Shown: positions 1-11,270 of the stretch, piece by piece
How the letters are laid out: each line of letters begins with the position of its first letter
How positions within the stretch are numbered: position 1 is the stretch's first letter
Translations under genes and position numbers: made by a program
DNA from: Aegilops tauschii subsp. strangulata
Lineage: Eukaryota; Streptophyta; Magnoliopsida; Poales; Poaceae
DNA: 64,000 nt
Assembly (NCBI RefSeq): GCF_002575655.3
Contig: NC_053035.3
Coordinates: forward strand, 378,611,792-378,675,791
Direction of reading: 5' to 3'
Notes under the pieces: generated by a model
Databases searched by the model: none
What the model was told of the DNA's origin: nothing
The model's input: the letters and a program-made list of their open reading frames with translations, nothing else

Positions 1-645
1 GTCAGGAATGATAGAAGGCAGACACGCCATCATCACAAACTCAGTCTTTTATAGAAGTAGAGATATAGCTGCAACGATTTTGAATTTGTAATGACCTCCT
101 TATATTAAGGACCGACAAGGCAATAACACATTGTTGACCTTCTGTTATTTTTGACACTATTGAATCAATACACTTTTATTCTGATGGTAGTTCTGATGGA
201 GAACAAATATGTTTGACATACGTGATTGATTTCTTATGAAACTGTGCCCTTTTAAACCTATCTTAGATGTGCTGTGTTTTTTATCATCAACACATGATGC
301 CTACTTTTTGTATGATAGTTCTAACGATCACATAGTTTCAGTTTGTTTAGAGTACATGGATGTTCATTTAGCGCAAAGACTATGGTGCATGTTTCTTTTG
401 AGATGTAATGATTGGAGATGCAAGCAATCAAAGAACAGAAAGGGTATCAACTCAAAGAAAAGAGATTAGCCGGCATAATGCATAGTAATTCATTCATTTT
501 GATCTATCTTGACATAAAAGGGCATGGATTAGTTGACTTAGTGGAACCATTAATGGCTGACTTTATCTACCCAAAATCAGCTTTAAATTGTGTGAAGCGA
601 AATGCAATGCAGTGAAACAAGCTAAAATTTATGGATTCAGTTTTG
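1..645. other. AT-rich intergenic DNA, no recognised gene
   Basis: Only short reading frames (77 residues or fewer) occur here, with no conserved motif or sensible codon pattern. It could be intron, UTR or decayed transposon sequence; I see no terminal repeats that would decide. Confidence 0.4.
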
Positions 646-815
646 TCTCGACTTCGCCACCTTCGCCAGTGGCGAAGTACGCAAAGGCGACGGAGGCGCC
701 ACCTTCATACTATTGGCGCAAACAAGTCACAAAATTAGAACCTTTGTTCATACAAGTCAAAAAGTTAGAACCTTTTCCATTGGCGCCATTGTGGCCATAA
801 TTTTCTATGCAGATG
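646..815. repeat. Short repeats around the SINE insertion site
   Basis: The block holds GC-rich inverted motifs (CGCCAGTGGCG, TGGCGCCA) and two spaced copies of TTAGAACCTTT (about 736 and 769). A third copy forms the SINE target-site duplication. It looks like the end of a small unclassified repeat, but I cannot place its borders. Confidence 0.4.
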
Positions 816-831
816 ATAATTAGAACCTTTG

Positions 832-983
832 AGGATGGGGCGTCGACCCGTTGGCTGGGCAGCTGAGGTTGCTGCCAGCCCATCCGAGTTCAAGTCCCGG
901 CACGGACACGCGGTGCTCACGGAGTTTCTTCTATAAAGAAAAGCCAACGAGGGTTAGCCCTTGGGTTGGTCTCATTTTTTTTT
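832..983 (+). mobile_element. tRNA-derived SINE with 16-bp TSD
   Basis: A 152-bp insert ends in a run of nine T residues and is bracketed by a perfect 16-bp direct repeat, ATAATTAGAACCTTTG, at 816-831 and 984-999. Inside are a pol III A-box-like sequence (TTGGCTGGGCAG, 851-862) and a B box (GAGTTCAAGTCCC, 886-898) at the spacing expected of a tRNA-related SINE. A T-rich 3' end is typical of grass SINEs such as Au. SINEs encode no protein and are moved by LINE machinery. Family assignment is from memory; the structure itself is clear. Confidence 0.85.
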
Positions 984-999
984 ATAATTAGAACCTTTG

Positions 1000-2059
1000 T
1001 TCCTACTTCGTACCATTCTTTTTTTACATCATGTAGAATATCCCCAATTAAAATCACTCGCGGATATTAGTCCTAAAGTCAATGAATCTCAATAACGATA
1101 TGGATAGCAAAACAAGTAAAAAAAATTATGGCCACAATATTATTCCACTTCCGGCTTTGCGCCCGGGTCATCTAGTACTACTAAATGATAATTGGCACCC
1201 CTATTTTCCACTATGTTTGGCAGATTTTTTTCTTGGAATATATATATTGGAGTACAAAATAATTCAGAAAAGCGGAATTAGCTCAAGTACAGCTATGGAA
1301 ACTATGCACATCATACGAAATCAGTATAGACTGCAGCACATCAATTGACAACGAATATAAATCTGCGTATAGTAATACAATTTGGCAAGGGGCTACCCAT
1401 AATCATCATGACAGTCTCTTGTACATCAAATGTGCAGTTTGTACACAACAACAACATACTAAATATAATTGTGCATAATTCAAACACTCTTATTATAATT
1501 CAAACACTCTTAATATGGAACAATTTGTTGCCACGCAAAATTGCCGCGCAGCTCCACGATAACCGTCGTACTTTCGTGACGACGTAACGATTGCTTTCCG
1601 AGGAAAGCAACAAAGATCCCCTTGCTTTCGTAGAGGAGAGACGGCCGCTTTTCAGCGCAAAACGGCAAAGATGGACCAAATCCTAGGGCTGCTAGGGATC
1701 GGCAAGATAAAATGATAGTAAAAAAATACGTAAAAGAATAGATGTGTATTTGTTAAATGTCGATTGGCTGATTCAATCGGCCGTAATACCTACGTTATAT
1801 ATGCATGCATGGTCTTTGCGTACAGGGGAGGGACACGGGACGTTTCCGTGACTTGCAAGCTGAATTTAATACTTCTAAGTCTCTAATCAATACGGCCTAG
1901 ATTAGTTTGGTACTAGCACGTACGAACAGGGTAGGAAATATTTGATGCATCATGCACTTCCGTACGTGACTGAGCATGCAGGGTAGGAAATCTTGACGTG
2001 CTTCCGGCCGTGACTAAATAGCCTGAAATCCATGTCTTCTACACCATCGACCGAGCCCT
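1000..2059. other. Intergenic DNA, no recognised gene
   Basis: No convincing coding frame is present. Visible structure is limited to a perfect 9-bp-arm inverted repeat (TTGCTTTCC..GGAAAGCAA, 1591-1610), a doubled ATTCAAACACTCTTA near 1477-1512, and a roughly 52-bp spaced direct repeat beginning AGGGTAGGAAAT at about 1928 and 1980. Confidence 0.4.
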
Positions 2060-2744
2060 GTTAGGACTTGTCCTAGGCATATGCGTTTTAAACTAGCTCA
2101 TCTTTTGCTCTGAATTTTTTTACACAAGATTGATATACAAATTGCCTACGTTGTCTTAATTTTTCAGAATTTTTGGAGTTACATAAGTATATGGAGTCTT
2201 CAGATTGCTACAGACCGTTCTGTTTTTGACAGATTATGTTTTCTTTGCATTGTGTGCTTATTTTGATGAATCTATGGGTTGTATCGCGGGGTATGAGCCA
2301 TAGCAAAGTTGAAATACAGTAGATATAATGCAATAATAAAATATGAATAAGTTTGCAACAATACTTATAGTAGTGATTTGCTTTGTTATACTAACGAATC
2401 TCACGAAGGTTTTGTTAAGTTTTGTGTGATTGAAGTTTTGAAGTTTTCGGTGAGATCACGATGGATGAAGGAATAAGGAGTAACAAGAGCCTAAGCTTGG
2501 GGATGCCCACGGCACCCCAAGGTAATATTCAAGGATGAACAAGCAGCTAAGCTTGGGGATGCTCTGAGTGGCATCCCCTCTTTCTTCTAATGACCACCGG
2601 TATTTTATTTGGAGCTATATTTTTATTCGTCACATATCATGAGTTTTGCTTGGAGCGTCTTGTATTATATGAGTCTTTGCTTGTTTTGTTTTTTATTTTG
2701 TGTCAAGTATACTTGCTGAACACACCTATTCGAGAGAGCCAAAA

Positions 2745-3010
2745 TTATGCTATGATTTGTTAGAATTGCTCTATGTGCTTCACTTAATTTTTTTGAGCTA
2801 TGGGATTGCTCTAGTGCTTCACTTATTTCTTTTTGAGCACGGTGTGCTTTAATACTTTTGAAGAAATGCTCTCATGCTTCACTTAGATTTATTTGAGAGT
2901 TAGTAATTTTTGAAGAAATTCTCTCATGCTTCACTTATACTATTTTGAGAGACGAAAATCTTTATACTCATATTCTTCACTTAGATTTGTTTGAGCTATC
3001 AAAAGCAACA
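2745..3010 (+). repeat. Degenerate 60-70 bp tandem repeats in gypsy 3' region
   Basis: Four to five imperfect units share the core GCTTCACTTA followed by TTTTGAG (for example near 2779, 2817, 2875 and 2929). They lie in the untranslated stretch before the 3' LTR. Confidence 0.65.
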
Positions 3011-4682
3011 TATGAAACTAATCCCAAAGTCATAGATATTCAAGAGGAATATAATAAAAAAAATTCATGAAGATCATTGGACAAAATAAACTTGATTCTT
3101 TGTAATAGTTTTGAGATATGATGATAGTGATATGTGAGTCATGTTGATGAGTAATTGTGATTTAGTAAGAATATTGGTGTTAAGGTTTGTGATTCCCTAT
3201 GCAAACACGAAAGTCAATAGTTATGCAATGAAATTACATCCTACTTGTGGCGCACTATTCGGTGTTAATTATACTTAATGCTCGCTTATGAGATTTTTCG
3301 TTTCTTGGTTGGATGCTTCTCAATCTTTTTGCTAGCCTTCACTTGTACTAAGTAGGAATACTACTTGTGCATCCAAAATCCATGAACCCAGTTTTGCCTT
3401 ATGAGTCCACTATACCTACCTATATGCGGTATTTTCCGTGCCGTTCTAAGCAAGTTTGTATGTGCCATCTCTAATTTTTAAAATAAATTTCCTTTTTGTG
3501 TGCTCGTACCGCTCATGAAACGGTAGGGGGTGGTTGACATTTTTCCATGCTAGATGTGTTATTCTAAAGATGAGTGTTTATTCAATTGTCATTGCACGAG
3601 AGTACGGCAAAGGAATTAGGGATGCCCAGTCCCGAAATGAAAAATGAATTTACTTTATGTTGTCAAATAGTAAATTCCTTGGAAAGTGTTGGTATGGACG
3701 GCACCCGTGGATACGGGTAGCAGTGGAATATGAAAGTATGGTGGAAAAAGAAATAAACTTTATTTTCTGTTTAGGAACCGCCTATGATATATCTAGCATG
3801 GAAAGTATTGGGAACTATTCTATCGTTTTCGTTGACAGGAAAAGGATGCCACCCAAAATTTTTATCTCTCAAGTTTTGAGCTCTGGCACCTCTACAAATC
3901 CCTACTTCCCTCTGCGAAGAGCCATTCAATTTACTCTATGCAATTTTTATTTTTATCTGAGTCTCCATCTTCTCTTATAAAGCACCAACTAAGGGGCACT
4001 ATGATCGTACTTAAGCATTGGATGTAACTAATATGCGAGTGTGTTTCATGAATGGATCAATGATTCAGCATAATGGGCTAGGGATAACTTGCTTTAGTGT
4101 TGATATTTTGGAAGACATGGTTGCTTGTTGATATGCTTGAGTATTGAAATCTTCATGTCAAAACTAGACTATTGCTTTGAACCATATAAAAGTCCAAATG
4201 TCCATGCTACAAAAGAAAAGAATGTGATGACCATGTTAGGCAGCATTCCACATCAAAAATCCTGTTTTTATCATTTACCTACTTGAGGATGAGTAGTAAT
4301 TAAGCTTGGGGATGCTGATACGTCTCCAACGTATCTATTTTTTGATTGTTCCATGCTGCTATATTATCATTCTTGGATGTATTACAATCATTTTATAGCA
4401 ACTTTATATCATTTTTTGGGACTAACCTATTGACATAGTGCCTAGAGCCAGCTGTTGTTTTTTTGCTTGTTTTTTACTTCACAGAAAGTCAATACCAAAC
4501 GAAGTCCAAACGCAGCGAAACTTTTTGAAGATTTTTTCTGGACCAGAAGACACCTGTTGGGCCAAAGAAGTACCAGAGGAGGCTCCGAGGGGACCACAAC
4601 CCACCTGGGCACGCCTGGGGGCCCAGGCGCGCCCTGGTGGATTGTGCCCACCTCGGCCGCCTCCTGCACCGCCTCTTTGCTC

Positions 4683-4690
4683 TATAAATA
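4683..4690 (+). promoter_or_regulatory. TATA box of the gypsy LTR
   Basis: TATAAATA lies about 370 bp into the LTR, in the position expected for the U3 promoter. Confidence 0.5.
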
Positions 4691-4878
4691 CCCCGAAAAT
4701 CCAAAAACCCTAGGGGAGTCGACGAAACACAATTCCAGCCGCCGCAAGTTCCAGAACCACCAGATCCAATCTAGACACCATCACGGAGGGGTTCATCATC
4801 CTCATTGGTGCCTCTCCGATGATGCGTGAGTAGTTCATTGTAGACCTACGGGTCCGTAGTTATTAGCTAGATGGCTTC

Positions 4879-4880
<2 letters not shown>

Positions 4881-4921
<41 letters not shown>
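4881..4921. repeat. (CT)20 microsatellite
   Basis: Twenty uninterrupted CT units lie within the gypsy LTR. Related LTRs, as I recall them, have a short CTCTC stretch here, so this copy appears expanded. Confidence 0.95.
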
Positions 4922-4923
<2 letters not shown>

Positions 4924-5915
4924 GATTCTCAATACAATGGTCTCTTGCAGATCTGTTTGATGTAACTCTTTTTGCGGTGTGTCTGTTGGGATCCGAGAAC
5001 TTTGAGTTTATGATCAGATCTATTTTATCCATGAAAGTTATTTGAGTCTTCTTTTGATCTCTTATATGCATGATTACTTATAGCCTCGTCTTTCTTCTTC
5101 ACATCTTTGGTTTAGTTAGGCCGACTAGATCGAAAGTGGTGCTTTGTGATGGGTCCGGTCATGCGATGTTCTTTCCCAGTGACAGAAGGGGCAACAAGAC
5201 ATGTATTGATCGTTGCCATTAAGGATAACAAGATGGGGTCTATTCCTACATGAATAGATCTTGCCTACATCATGTCATCGTTCTTATTGCATTACTCCAT
5301 TTCTCCATGAACTTAATACACTAGATGTATGCTGGATAGTGGTCGATGTGTGGAGTAATAGTAGTAGATGCAGGCAGGAGTCGGTCTACTAATCTTGGAC
5401 GTGATGCCTATATAATGATCATTGCATGGATATCATCATAATTATTTGAAGTTCTATCAATTGCCAACAATAATTTGTTTACCCACCATAAGCTATTTTC
5501 TCGAGAGAAGGCACTAGTGAAATCTACGGCCCCGGGTCTATTTTCTCATCATATATTTTCAGATCTATATTGCTATTTGCCTTTTTATTTATTTGCATCT
5601 TTTATTTTCAGATCTATATTATCAAAAACCCAAAAATACCTCGCTGAGTTTTATTTGCCGTTATTTGCATCTATCAATCTATCACAATTTTTATCCCGTC
5701 AACGTGACAATTTCTGGCACCGTTACCCGAAAGGGATTGACAACCCCTTTTACACGTCGGGTTGCAAGTATTTGCTTTTTGTGTGCAGGTACCGTTTACA
5801 TAGTGTTGCTTGGTTCGATAACCTTGGTTTCATAACTGAGGGAAATACCTACCGAAGATGTGCTGCATCATCCCTTCCTCTTTGGGGAAATACCGACGTA
5901 GTTCAAGTGACATCA

Positions 5916-6447
5916 CACGACCATGTCTTTCAGCATGGGTCTGGACAAGCCCGAAACCTACCTTTATAACTACTCAGTTACGGAGCAGCGTTTGGTCGGC
6001 CCAAAGCAAGTCTGTCACCATCCCGAGTACATGCATCAACTCAGGTCTTAGGACATAGAACGTATGTTGTACTAGAGACTCACATATGACATATTGTTGC
6101 GTCTCATAGTTGGGTCTTCCCGACTCGGACCTTATCTTGACTCGGATCCGACTATGTCGAATCCAACCAGACTTTTCCAAGTCCATATTATCTGGTTAGC
6201 ATCCAATGCTCCATGGCTAGTGAGATCGAGCCATCCACCGTGTCATATGATAGTCTAGTCAGCTACGCGTCCACACAACCCTTGCCACTAGGGACCTTTT
6301 AGGACAGTCATCATACAATGCATAGTCCCACAAACAAGTCACGTACTTGTTGATATACATCATTGATAATGTCCAAGGACTATCTTTATTCATAAACACA
6401 TAGGAAATATCATCATACATGATTGCCTCTAGGGCATATCTCCAACA
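5916..6447 (-). repeat. Truncated Copia 3' LTR
   Basis: On the minus strand it begins TGTTGGAGATATGCCCTAGA at 6447, preceded by the polypurine tract AAGTGGGAGAC. Only about 530 bp remain before the gypsy LTR boundary; related LTRs are longer. Confidence 0.75.
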
Positions 6448-6577
6448 GTCTCCCACTTGCACTAGAGTCAATCAAATAGACATCGTATGCCCATAGCTCT
6501 TACGTGCCCCTCATGCTTGGGTTGTTTGCATCTGTGTGAATTTTGCATAACTCTATATCACCACTCTTTACGATCTT

Positions 6578-6949
6578 TCATATCAGGTGATATTTCCGAT
6601 CTGTGTGTCTGGTCTTGTGGTGGTTCCTCGGCTCCTTGGCTTGTGTGATGGCACCAGAATTATCACAATAAAGGTCCAACGGTTTCACCGAGGCTGGGAA
6701 AATACCAAGATCATCCAGAAAGTTCCGGATCCAAACACCTTCCTTTGCAGATTCACAAGCCGCAATGTATTCGGCTTCTGTGGTAGAATCGGCAAGCGTA
6801 TCTTGCTTGGAACTTGTCCAGCTCACTGCTCCTCCGTTCATGACATACACGAATCCAGACTGTGATCGACAATCATCTCTATCGGTTTGGAAACTAGCAT
6901 CGGCGTAACCCTTTATGATGAGCTCCTCACCTCCATAAACTAGGAACAT
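6578..6949 (-). pseudogene. Copia RNase H fragment
   Basis: This 123-codon frame matches the C-terminal RNase H domain of Copia polyproteins, which removes the RNA strand of the RNA-DNA hybrid during reverse transcription. Visible family motifs are GYADASF near residue 15, TSSKQDTLADSTTEAEYIA in the middle (bearing the catalytic Glu) and YCDNSGAI near residue 94. It ends shortly after HHKTRHTDRKYH, where the conserved HTKHIDI-like segment would be. The frame connecting to reverse transcriptase is broken at 6950-7271. Confidence 0.85.
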
Positions 6950-7271
6950 CGGGTTAGTCCTTTTCAGGTACTTCAGAATAGTCTTTGCCGCCGCTCGGTG
7001 ACTCTCACCTGGGTTGGCCTGGTATCTACTTGTTAGGCTTATTGCAAAAGTAACATCAGGTCATGTACATATCATGGCATACATGATGGATCCGATTGCC
7101 GAGGCATACGGAATCCGACTCATCCTGCTTTGCTCATCAGATGTCGAAGGACTCTGAGTCTCGCTTAGCCTTATACCATGTGAGACAAACAAGAACCCTT
7201 TCTTGGCTTCACTCATGTTGAACCGCTTCAACACTGTACGTGCTCTGGCTCAAGCCGAGCAGCCTCCTCGA

Positions 7272-7568
7272 TCAATCTCTATAGATCTTAATGCCCGATA
7301 TGTAAACTGCTTCACCGAGGTCCTTCATCGAAAACTTTCCATTCAATGATTCCTTGACCGAGTTCAGCATTGAAACATCATTTCCGATCAGCAATATGTC
7401 ATCCACATATAGTATCAAAAACACTATCGAGCTCCTACTCAACTGCTTATACAAATAACCATCCTCTTCGCTTTTGATGAAACCGAGACCAGTGGCGACC
7501 TCATCAAACGAATATTCCAGCTCCGAGATGCTTGTCTCAACCCATAAATGGATCTCTTGAGCTTGCAT
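7272..7568 (-). pseudogene. Copia reverse transcriptase, palm region with YVDD
   Basis: About 98 codons contain the catalytic box YVDDILLIGND, followed by the FSMKDLGEA motif typical of Copia enzymes. The N-terminal part of the frame is garbled, so a frameshift separates it from the preceding reverse transcriptase fragment at 7607-7975. Confidence 0.85.
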
Positions 7569-7606
7569 ACCTTACTAGTGCTAGTCCGATCAACAAAACC
7601 CTTGGG

Positions 7607-7975
7607 TTATATCATATACACGTCCCCGGTTAAATTTCCATGAAGGAAAGCTGTTTTGACATCCATCTGCCATATCTCGTAATCGAAATAGGCAGCTATA
7701 GCTAGTACGATCCTCACCGAATTTAGCATATCTACCGGCGAGTAAGTCTCGTCGTAGTCAATTCCTTGAACTTGTCCATAACCTTCAGCGACAAGCCGAG
7801 CTTTGTGGATCTGAACATTTCCATCCACATCGGTTTTCTTCTTAAAGACCCATTTGCAACCTATGGCTTTTACGCCAGGTGGCAGATCAACCAAGTCCCA
7901 GACTTGATTTTCATCCATGGACTTTAATTTGGACCTCATGGCCTCCAGCCATGCCTCAGAATCTAGGCTTACCAT
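7607..7975 (-). pseudogene. Copia reverse transcriptase, N-terminal fragment
   Basis: The frame of about 122 codons carries the conserved Copia start of the polymerase domain: WVFKKKTD, KARLVAEGY, ETYSPV and QMDVKTAFLHGNL. The first catalytic Asp is in QMDVKTAF. A stop follows at YMI, which separates it from the YVDD piece. Confidence 0.85.
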
Positions 7976-8024
7976 CGCTTCCGCATACGTAGCCGTCTGT
8001 CGCTTTCTAGTAACAACACATCGC

Positions 8025-8636
8025 TCACTCTCGCAATCTTTCCGACCTCCATGGTTCCGGTGCCGCTTCCACCTCGGGTTCCTTGACAGACTTCGGTATG
8101 ATCAAATCACCCACCGAGTTGTCCCCAAGTGGTGCTCGAACATCTTCGAGTTGCACCTGCCTCCCACTGGCCTCCCGCCCGAGAAACTCTTTCTCAAGGA
8201 AGACCACGTTTCGAGCAACAAACACTTTGTTCTCTTCGCGGTTGTAGAAGCTATATCCCAAGATTTCCCTCGGATATCCCACGAATATGCATTTATCCGA
8301 CTTGGGTTTAAGCTTATCTGACATAAGTCGCTTGACAAATGCTTCACAACCCCAAATCTTTAGAACAAACAACTTGGGACTCTTCCCAGTCCACATCTCA
8401 TGTGGCGTCTTATCTACGGATTTAGATGGTACTCTGTTGAGTGTTAAAGCTGCAGTTTCTAGAGCGTATCCCCAGAATGACAAGGGTAAATCCGATTTGC
8501 TCATGATAGAGCGAACCATGTCCAACAAGGTACGATTCCTCCGTTCTGACATGCCATTTCTCTGTGGCGTACCCGGAGGTGTGAGTTGAGGTACTATACC
8601 TTGGCTTTTCAGATGATCATCAAACTCCTGGCTCAT
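8025..8636 (-). pseudogene. Copia integrase core, C-terminal half
   Basis: Residues 17-45 carry TPPGTPQRNGMSERRNRTLL, containing the last catalytic Glu of the DDE triad. Downstream are the LPLSFWGYALETAA and FVGYPREILGYSFYN segments shared by BARE/Angela-type integrases. The frame (203 codons) starts inside the domain; the stretch 8637-8798 holding the middle Asp is out of frame. Confidence 0.85.
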
Positions 8637-8798
8637 ATACTGGCCTCCACGATCAGATCATAGAAGCTTTATAGTCTTGCCAAGCTGATTCTCAACCTCA
8701 TTCTTAAACTCCTTGAATTTTTCAAAAGTTTCTGACTTGTGCCTCATCTAATAGATATAGCCATATCTACTCAAGTCGTCAGTAAAATTCACGAAGTA

Positions 8799-9158
8799 CT
8801 AATAGCCACCTCTAGCAGTCGTGCTCATTGGACCACACACATCACTATGTATAAGCTCCAACAGCTCAGACGCCCTCTCGCAACTCTTTGCAAAAGGAGA
8901 CTTAGTCATCTTGCCTAGCAAGCATGATTCGCATGTCTCGAACGACCCGAAGTCGGATGAAGTTAGGACACCATCATCATGGAGCTTATTCATGCGTTTC
9001 AGACTAATATGTCCAAGCCGGCAATGCCAGAAGTATGCCGGATTTATCTCATTAGGCTTATGCCTCTTGACATTCATATTCTGGACATGTTTTGTTTCCA
9101 GATTCAAAATAAATAGCCCATCTACTATGGGTGCATAGCCGTGGAACATACCATTCAA
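8799..9158 (-). pseudogene. Copia integrase zinc-binding domain
   Basis: The 119-codon frame includes the HHCC finger (FWHCRLGHISLKRM ... CESCLLGKM) that precedes the integrase core, and the first catalytic Asp in ELIHSDVCGPM. A stop follows shortly after, at about the start of the core domain. Confidence 0.85.
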
Positions 9159-9261
9159 AAATATCGAACAACCATTGTCCTTTTAATTGAATTCATAACC
9201 CTGACTCATCAAACATGAGGCAGAAATAATGTTCCGACTAAGTGCAGGAATGTAATAACAA

Positions 9262-9636
9262 TTATTCAATGAATCCGGAAGGAAGCTGGAGTTGCATCGT
9301 GCCGACTTCTAACGCAGCAACTCTTGCTTTGTTGCCGACCCTGATGTTGATCTTCTCTTGTGCCACACGCCTAGTTCTTACTAGCCCCTGCATCGAGTTG
9401 CAAATATGAACAACCGATCCGGTATCAAATGCCCAAGAGCTACTAGGTATGTCAGCAAGGTAAATGTCTATAACATATGCAACAAGTGTACCTTTGCCTG
9501 AAGTAGCATTTCCGGCCTTCTTGCCATGCTCTGCAGGCCACTTGCTACAGTTCCTCTTCCAGTGACCGGTCTCCTTGCAATAATAGCAAACGGTCCCTGA
9601 GTTTGGTGCAGACTTCGGCGCAGCGGCGGAGATCAC
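9262..9636 (-). pseudogene. Copia zinc knuckle and aspartic protease
   Basis: An N-terminal CCHC knuckle (CYYCKETGHWKRNC) binds element RNA in the capsid and is followed by the protease active site AFDTGSVVHICNS. The frame is offset from the gag frame upstream and stops at IE, so the polyprotein cannot be read through. Confidence 0.85.
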
Positions 9637-9737
9637 CTTCTCCGTGCCCTTTGCCTTAGCCTTTTTCTTAGACCAACTCTTCTTGAACTTAGCTGCTTCT
9701 ACACCATCAACACTTGATGTGTGCCTTTCTTTATACC

Positions 9738-10334
9738 CTACTCTACCACCTTAAGCATACCATGCAATTCAATGAGCTTCTTATCCATGCCATGCATATG
9801 ATAGTTCGAGATGAACGCCCCATAGCTAGGTGGAAGAGAACCCAGAACTGCATCTGTAGCCAGGTCATCCAAGAGCGGGAAGCCTAACCGACCCAGGGCT
9901 TGCACATATGCGATCATCTTGATCACATGTGGGCTCAGTGGATCACCTTCCTTCATCTTACAATCCATCAAGAATCGCCAGACATTGAACCTTTCGGCCC
10001 TAGCCTGAACCCGAAACATGCTCTTGAGACTCTCAAACATATCGAAAGACCCTACATCTTCGAAATGCTGCTGCAAATCGAGCTCCATACAAGCCATCAT
10101 GAGGCAGCTGATCTCGTTTGATTCATCAACGAGTTTCTGGTAAGCATTCCTGGTTGTGGCATTAGTAGTATCGGTAGGTTCATCTGGAAGTGGATCCTCT
10201 AGAACTTGTTCTTTCTTATCATGCTTGAGAACAATTCTCAAATTTCTATACCAGGTGGTAAAGTTTGTTCCATTAAGTTTATCCGTTTCCAAGATTGATT
10301 TCAATGCAAAGTTGGGTTGAGCAGGTGGTGCCAT
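9738..10334 (-). pseudogene. Copia gag (capsid) fragment
   Basis: Starting at MAPPAQPNF (the ATG at 10334 is chosen over an upstream in-frame ATG because it matches the family start), about 198 codons show a UBN2-type Copia gag: NGTNFTTWYRNLRIVL near the N-terminus, then LMMACMELDLQQHFE and LGSLPPSYGAFISNYHMHGM. It ends in a stop at VVE just before the zinc-knuckle region. Confidence 0.85.
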
Positions 10335-11270
10335 TGATCTACAACAGAAAGATATGCATTCACTAAGCAATGTGTTTATGTAGAGTAATTCAAACCTTAA
10401 ACAGAAATACTCCCACTGAAGTCAGCATCCCTCCGCAAACTCTCAGTGATTCAGGATCCGACTAGCGCATGCGACTAGTGAGCTTTAGCATCACTTCTAG
10501 ACAACATGCCTATCCGGTAAGCAACTCCTTGCTAATCGTATCTCTATATGACTCCTCTCGGTCGAGTTGGTATCTCATACCCCGGCTCCCGACCTCCTTT
10601 GCCACAAGGCCCAAAACCGTTTTGATAGCCTTGTCAAGTTAACCTGATGCAGTGCATGTCCGTGTCCAACACGAACCCTTTAGTTCAGGAAACCTAGTAG
10701 CACCCCAATTTTATGAGCCCACTACTAGACGTACTTTACGTGCGAATGTGCAACATCAGGAATGACAATTTACTTGATATTCATGATGGATTTTTCTATC
10801 ATTTGAACATGCATAGAAACTAAGAAGCATAACAATCACAAATAAACATATATTGTGAAATAGTATGGCTCCTTCATGGATGTTCTTCAAGGTCGGCTCC
10901 GACTCTGATGACCATCTAGGAACTCCATCTTGTTTGTCACGCCGGGACGCCAAGCCACCAATTGTTCTCTATTATCCCACTACTACAACTAGTAATGAAT
11001 TTTACATAGAGTCACAAGTCGACACGCAGGTCGTTATACATTATAATGACATCTCTTTGGTTCCTGCCGGCTGACAAACATGACGCGCAGGCCATGTATA
11101 ATTTACACACATGCATCACATACACATGAGCCATACTATTCACATCAAGCCTGCAAAACAAAGTTATGCATAGAATCGCATTCTACCGGTTTGAGTGATC
11201 GTGTATGAAATACAAGGCGCTACACACATGGCGGTCCCGCTAGCCGGTTAGCGGGCGGGGTTCGAAGGGG
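10335..11270 (-). other. Copia 5' leader remnant
   Basis: Non-coding sequence lies between the gag start and the truncated 5' end. No primer-binding site resembling TGGTATCAGAGC was found, so the 5' LTR side has been lost or diverged. Confidence 0.5.

Larger units (their letters stand above)
2060..5915 (+). mobile_element. 3' part of a gypsy LTR retrotransposon
   Basis: A non-coding 3' internal region (about 2060-4315) ends in the purine tract AAGCTTGGGGATGC and runs straight into a complete LTR at 4316. The same purine motif also occurs at about 2493 and 2550. Gag and pol are absent, so the element is 5'-truncated or its left half lies outside the window. The TGATACGTCTCC LTR start matches the Sabrina/WHAM-type Athila-lineage gypsy elements I know from wheat. 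The left border is approximate. Confidence 0.75.
4316..5915 (+). repeat. Gypsy 3' LTR
   Basis: The LTR starts TGATACGTCTCCAACGTATC directly after a polypurine tract and ends ...AGTGACATCA, giving about 1600 bp and TG..CA termini. A TATA box lies at 4683. The overlapping reading frames around 4440-4830 are LTR sequence, not genes. The right end abuts a minus-strand Copia LTR fragment; the exact last base could be off by one or two. Confidence 0.75.
5916..11270 (-). mobile_element. Decayed Copia retrotransposon, BARE/Angela-related
   Basis: Read on the minus strand, the order is leader (11270-10335), gag, zinc knuckle and protease, integrase, reverse transcriptase, RNase H, polypurine tract and the start of a 3' LTR at 6447. 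This is the Copia order, with integrase before reverse transcriptase. The coding region is split into at least seven frames by stops and indels. No 5' LTR or PBS is visible on the right, and the 3' LTR is cut at 5915 by the gypsy LTR. The right border is approximate. Confidence 0.85.

Noticed and set aside
832..983. Functional tRNA gene
   Set aside because: A- and B-box-like motifs exist, but there is no cloverleaf. The T-tail and long TSD mark a SINE.
4438..5071. Overlapping frames of 71-124 codons on both strands
   Set aside because: They lie in a gypsy LTR, including its CT microsatellite; such frames recur in LTRs without being genes.
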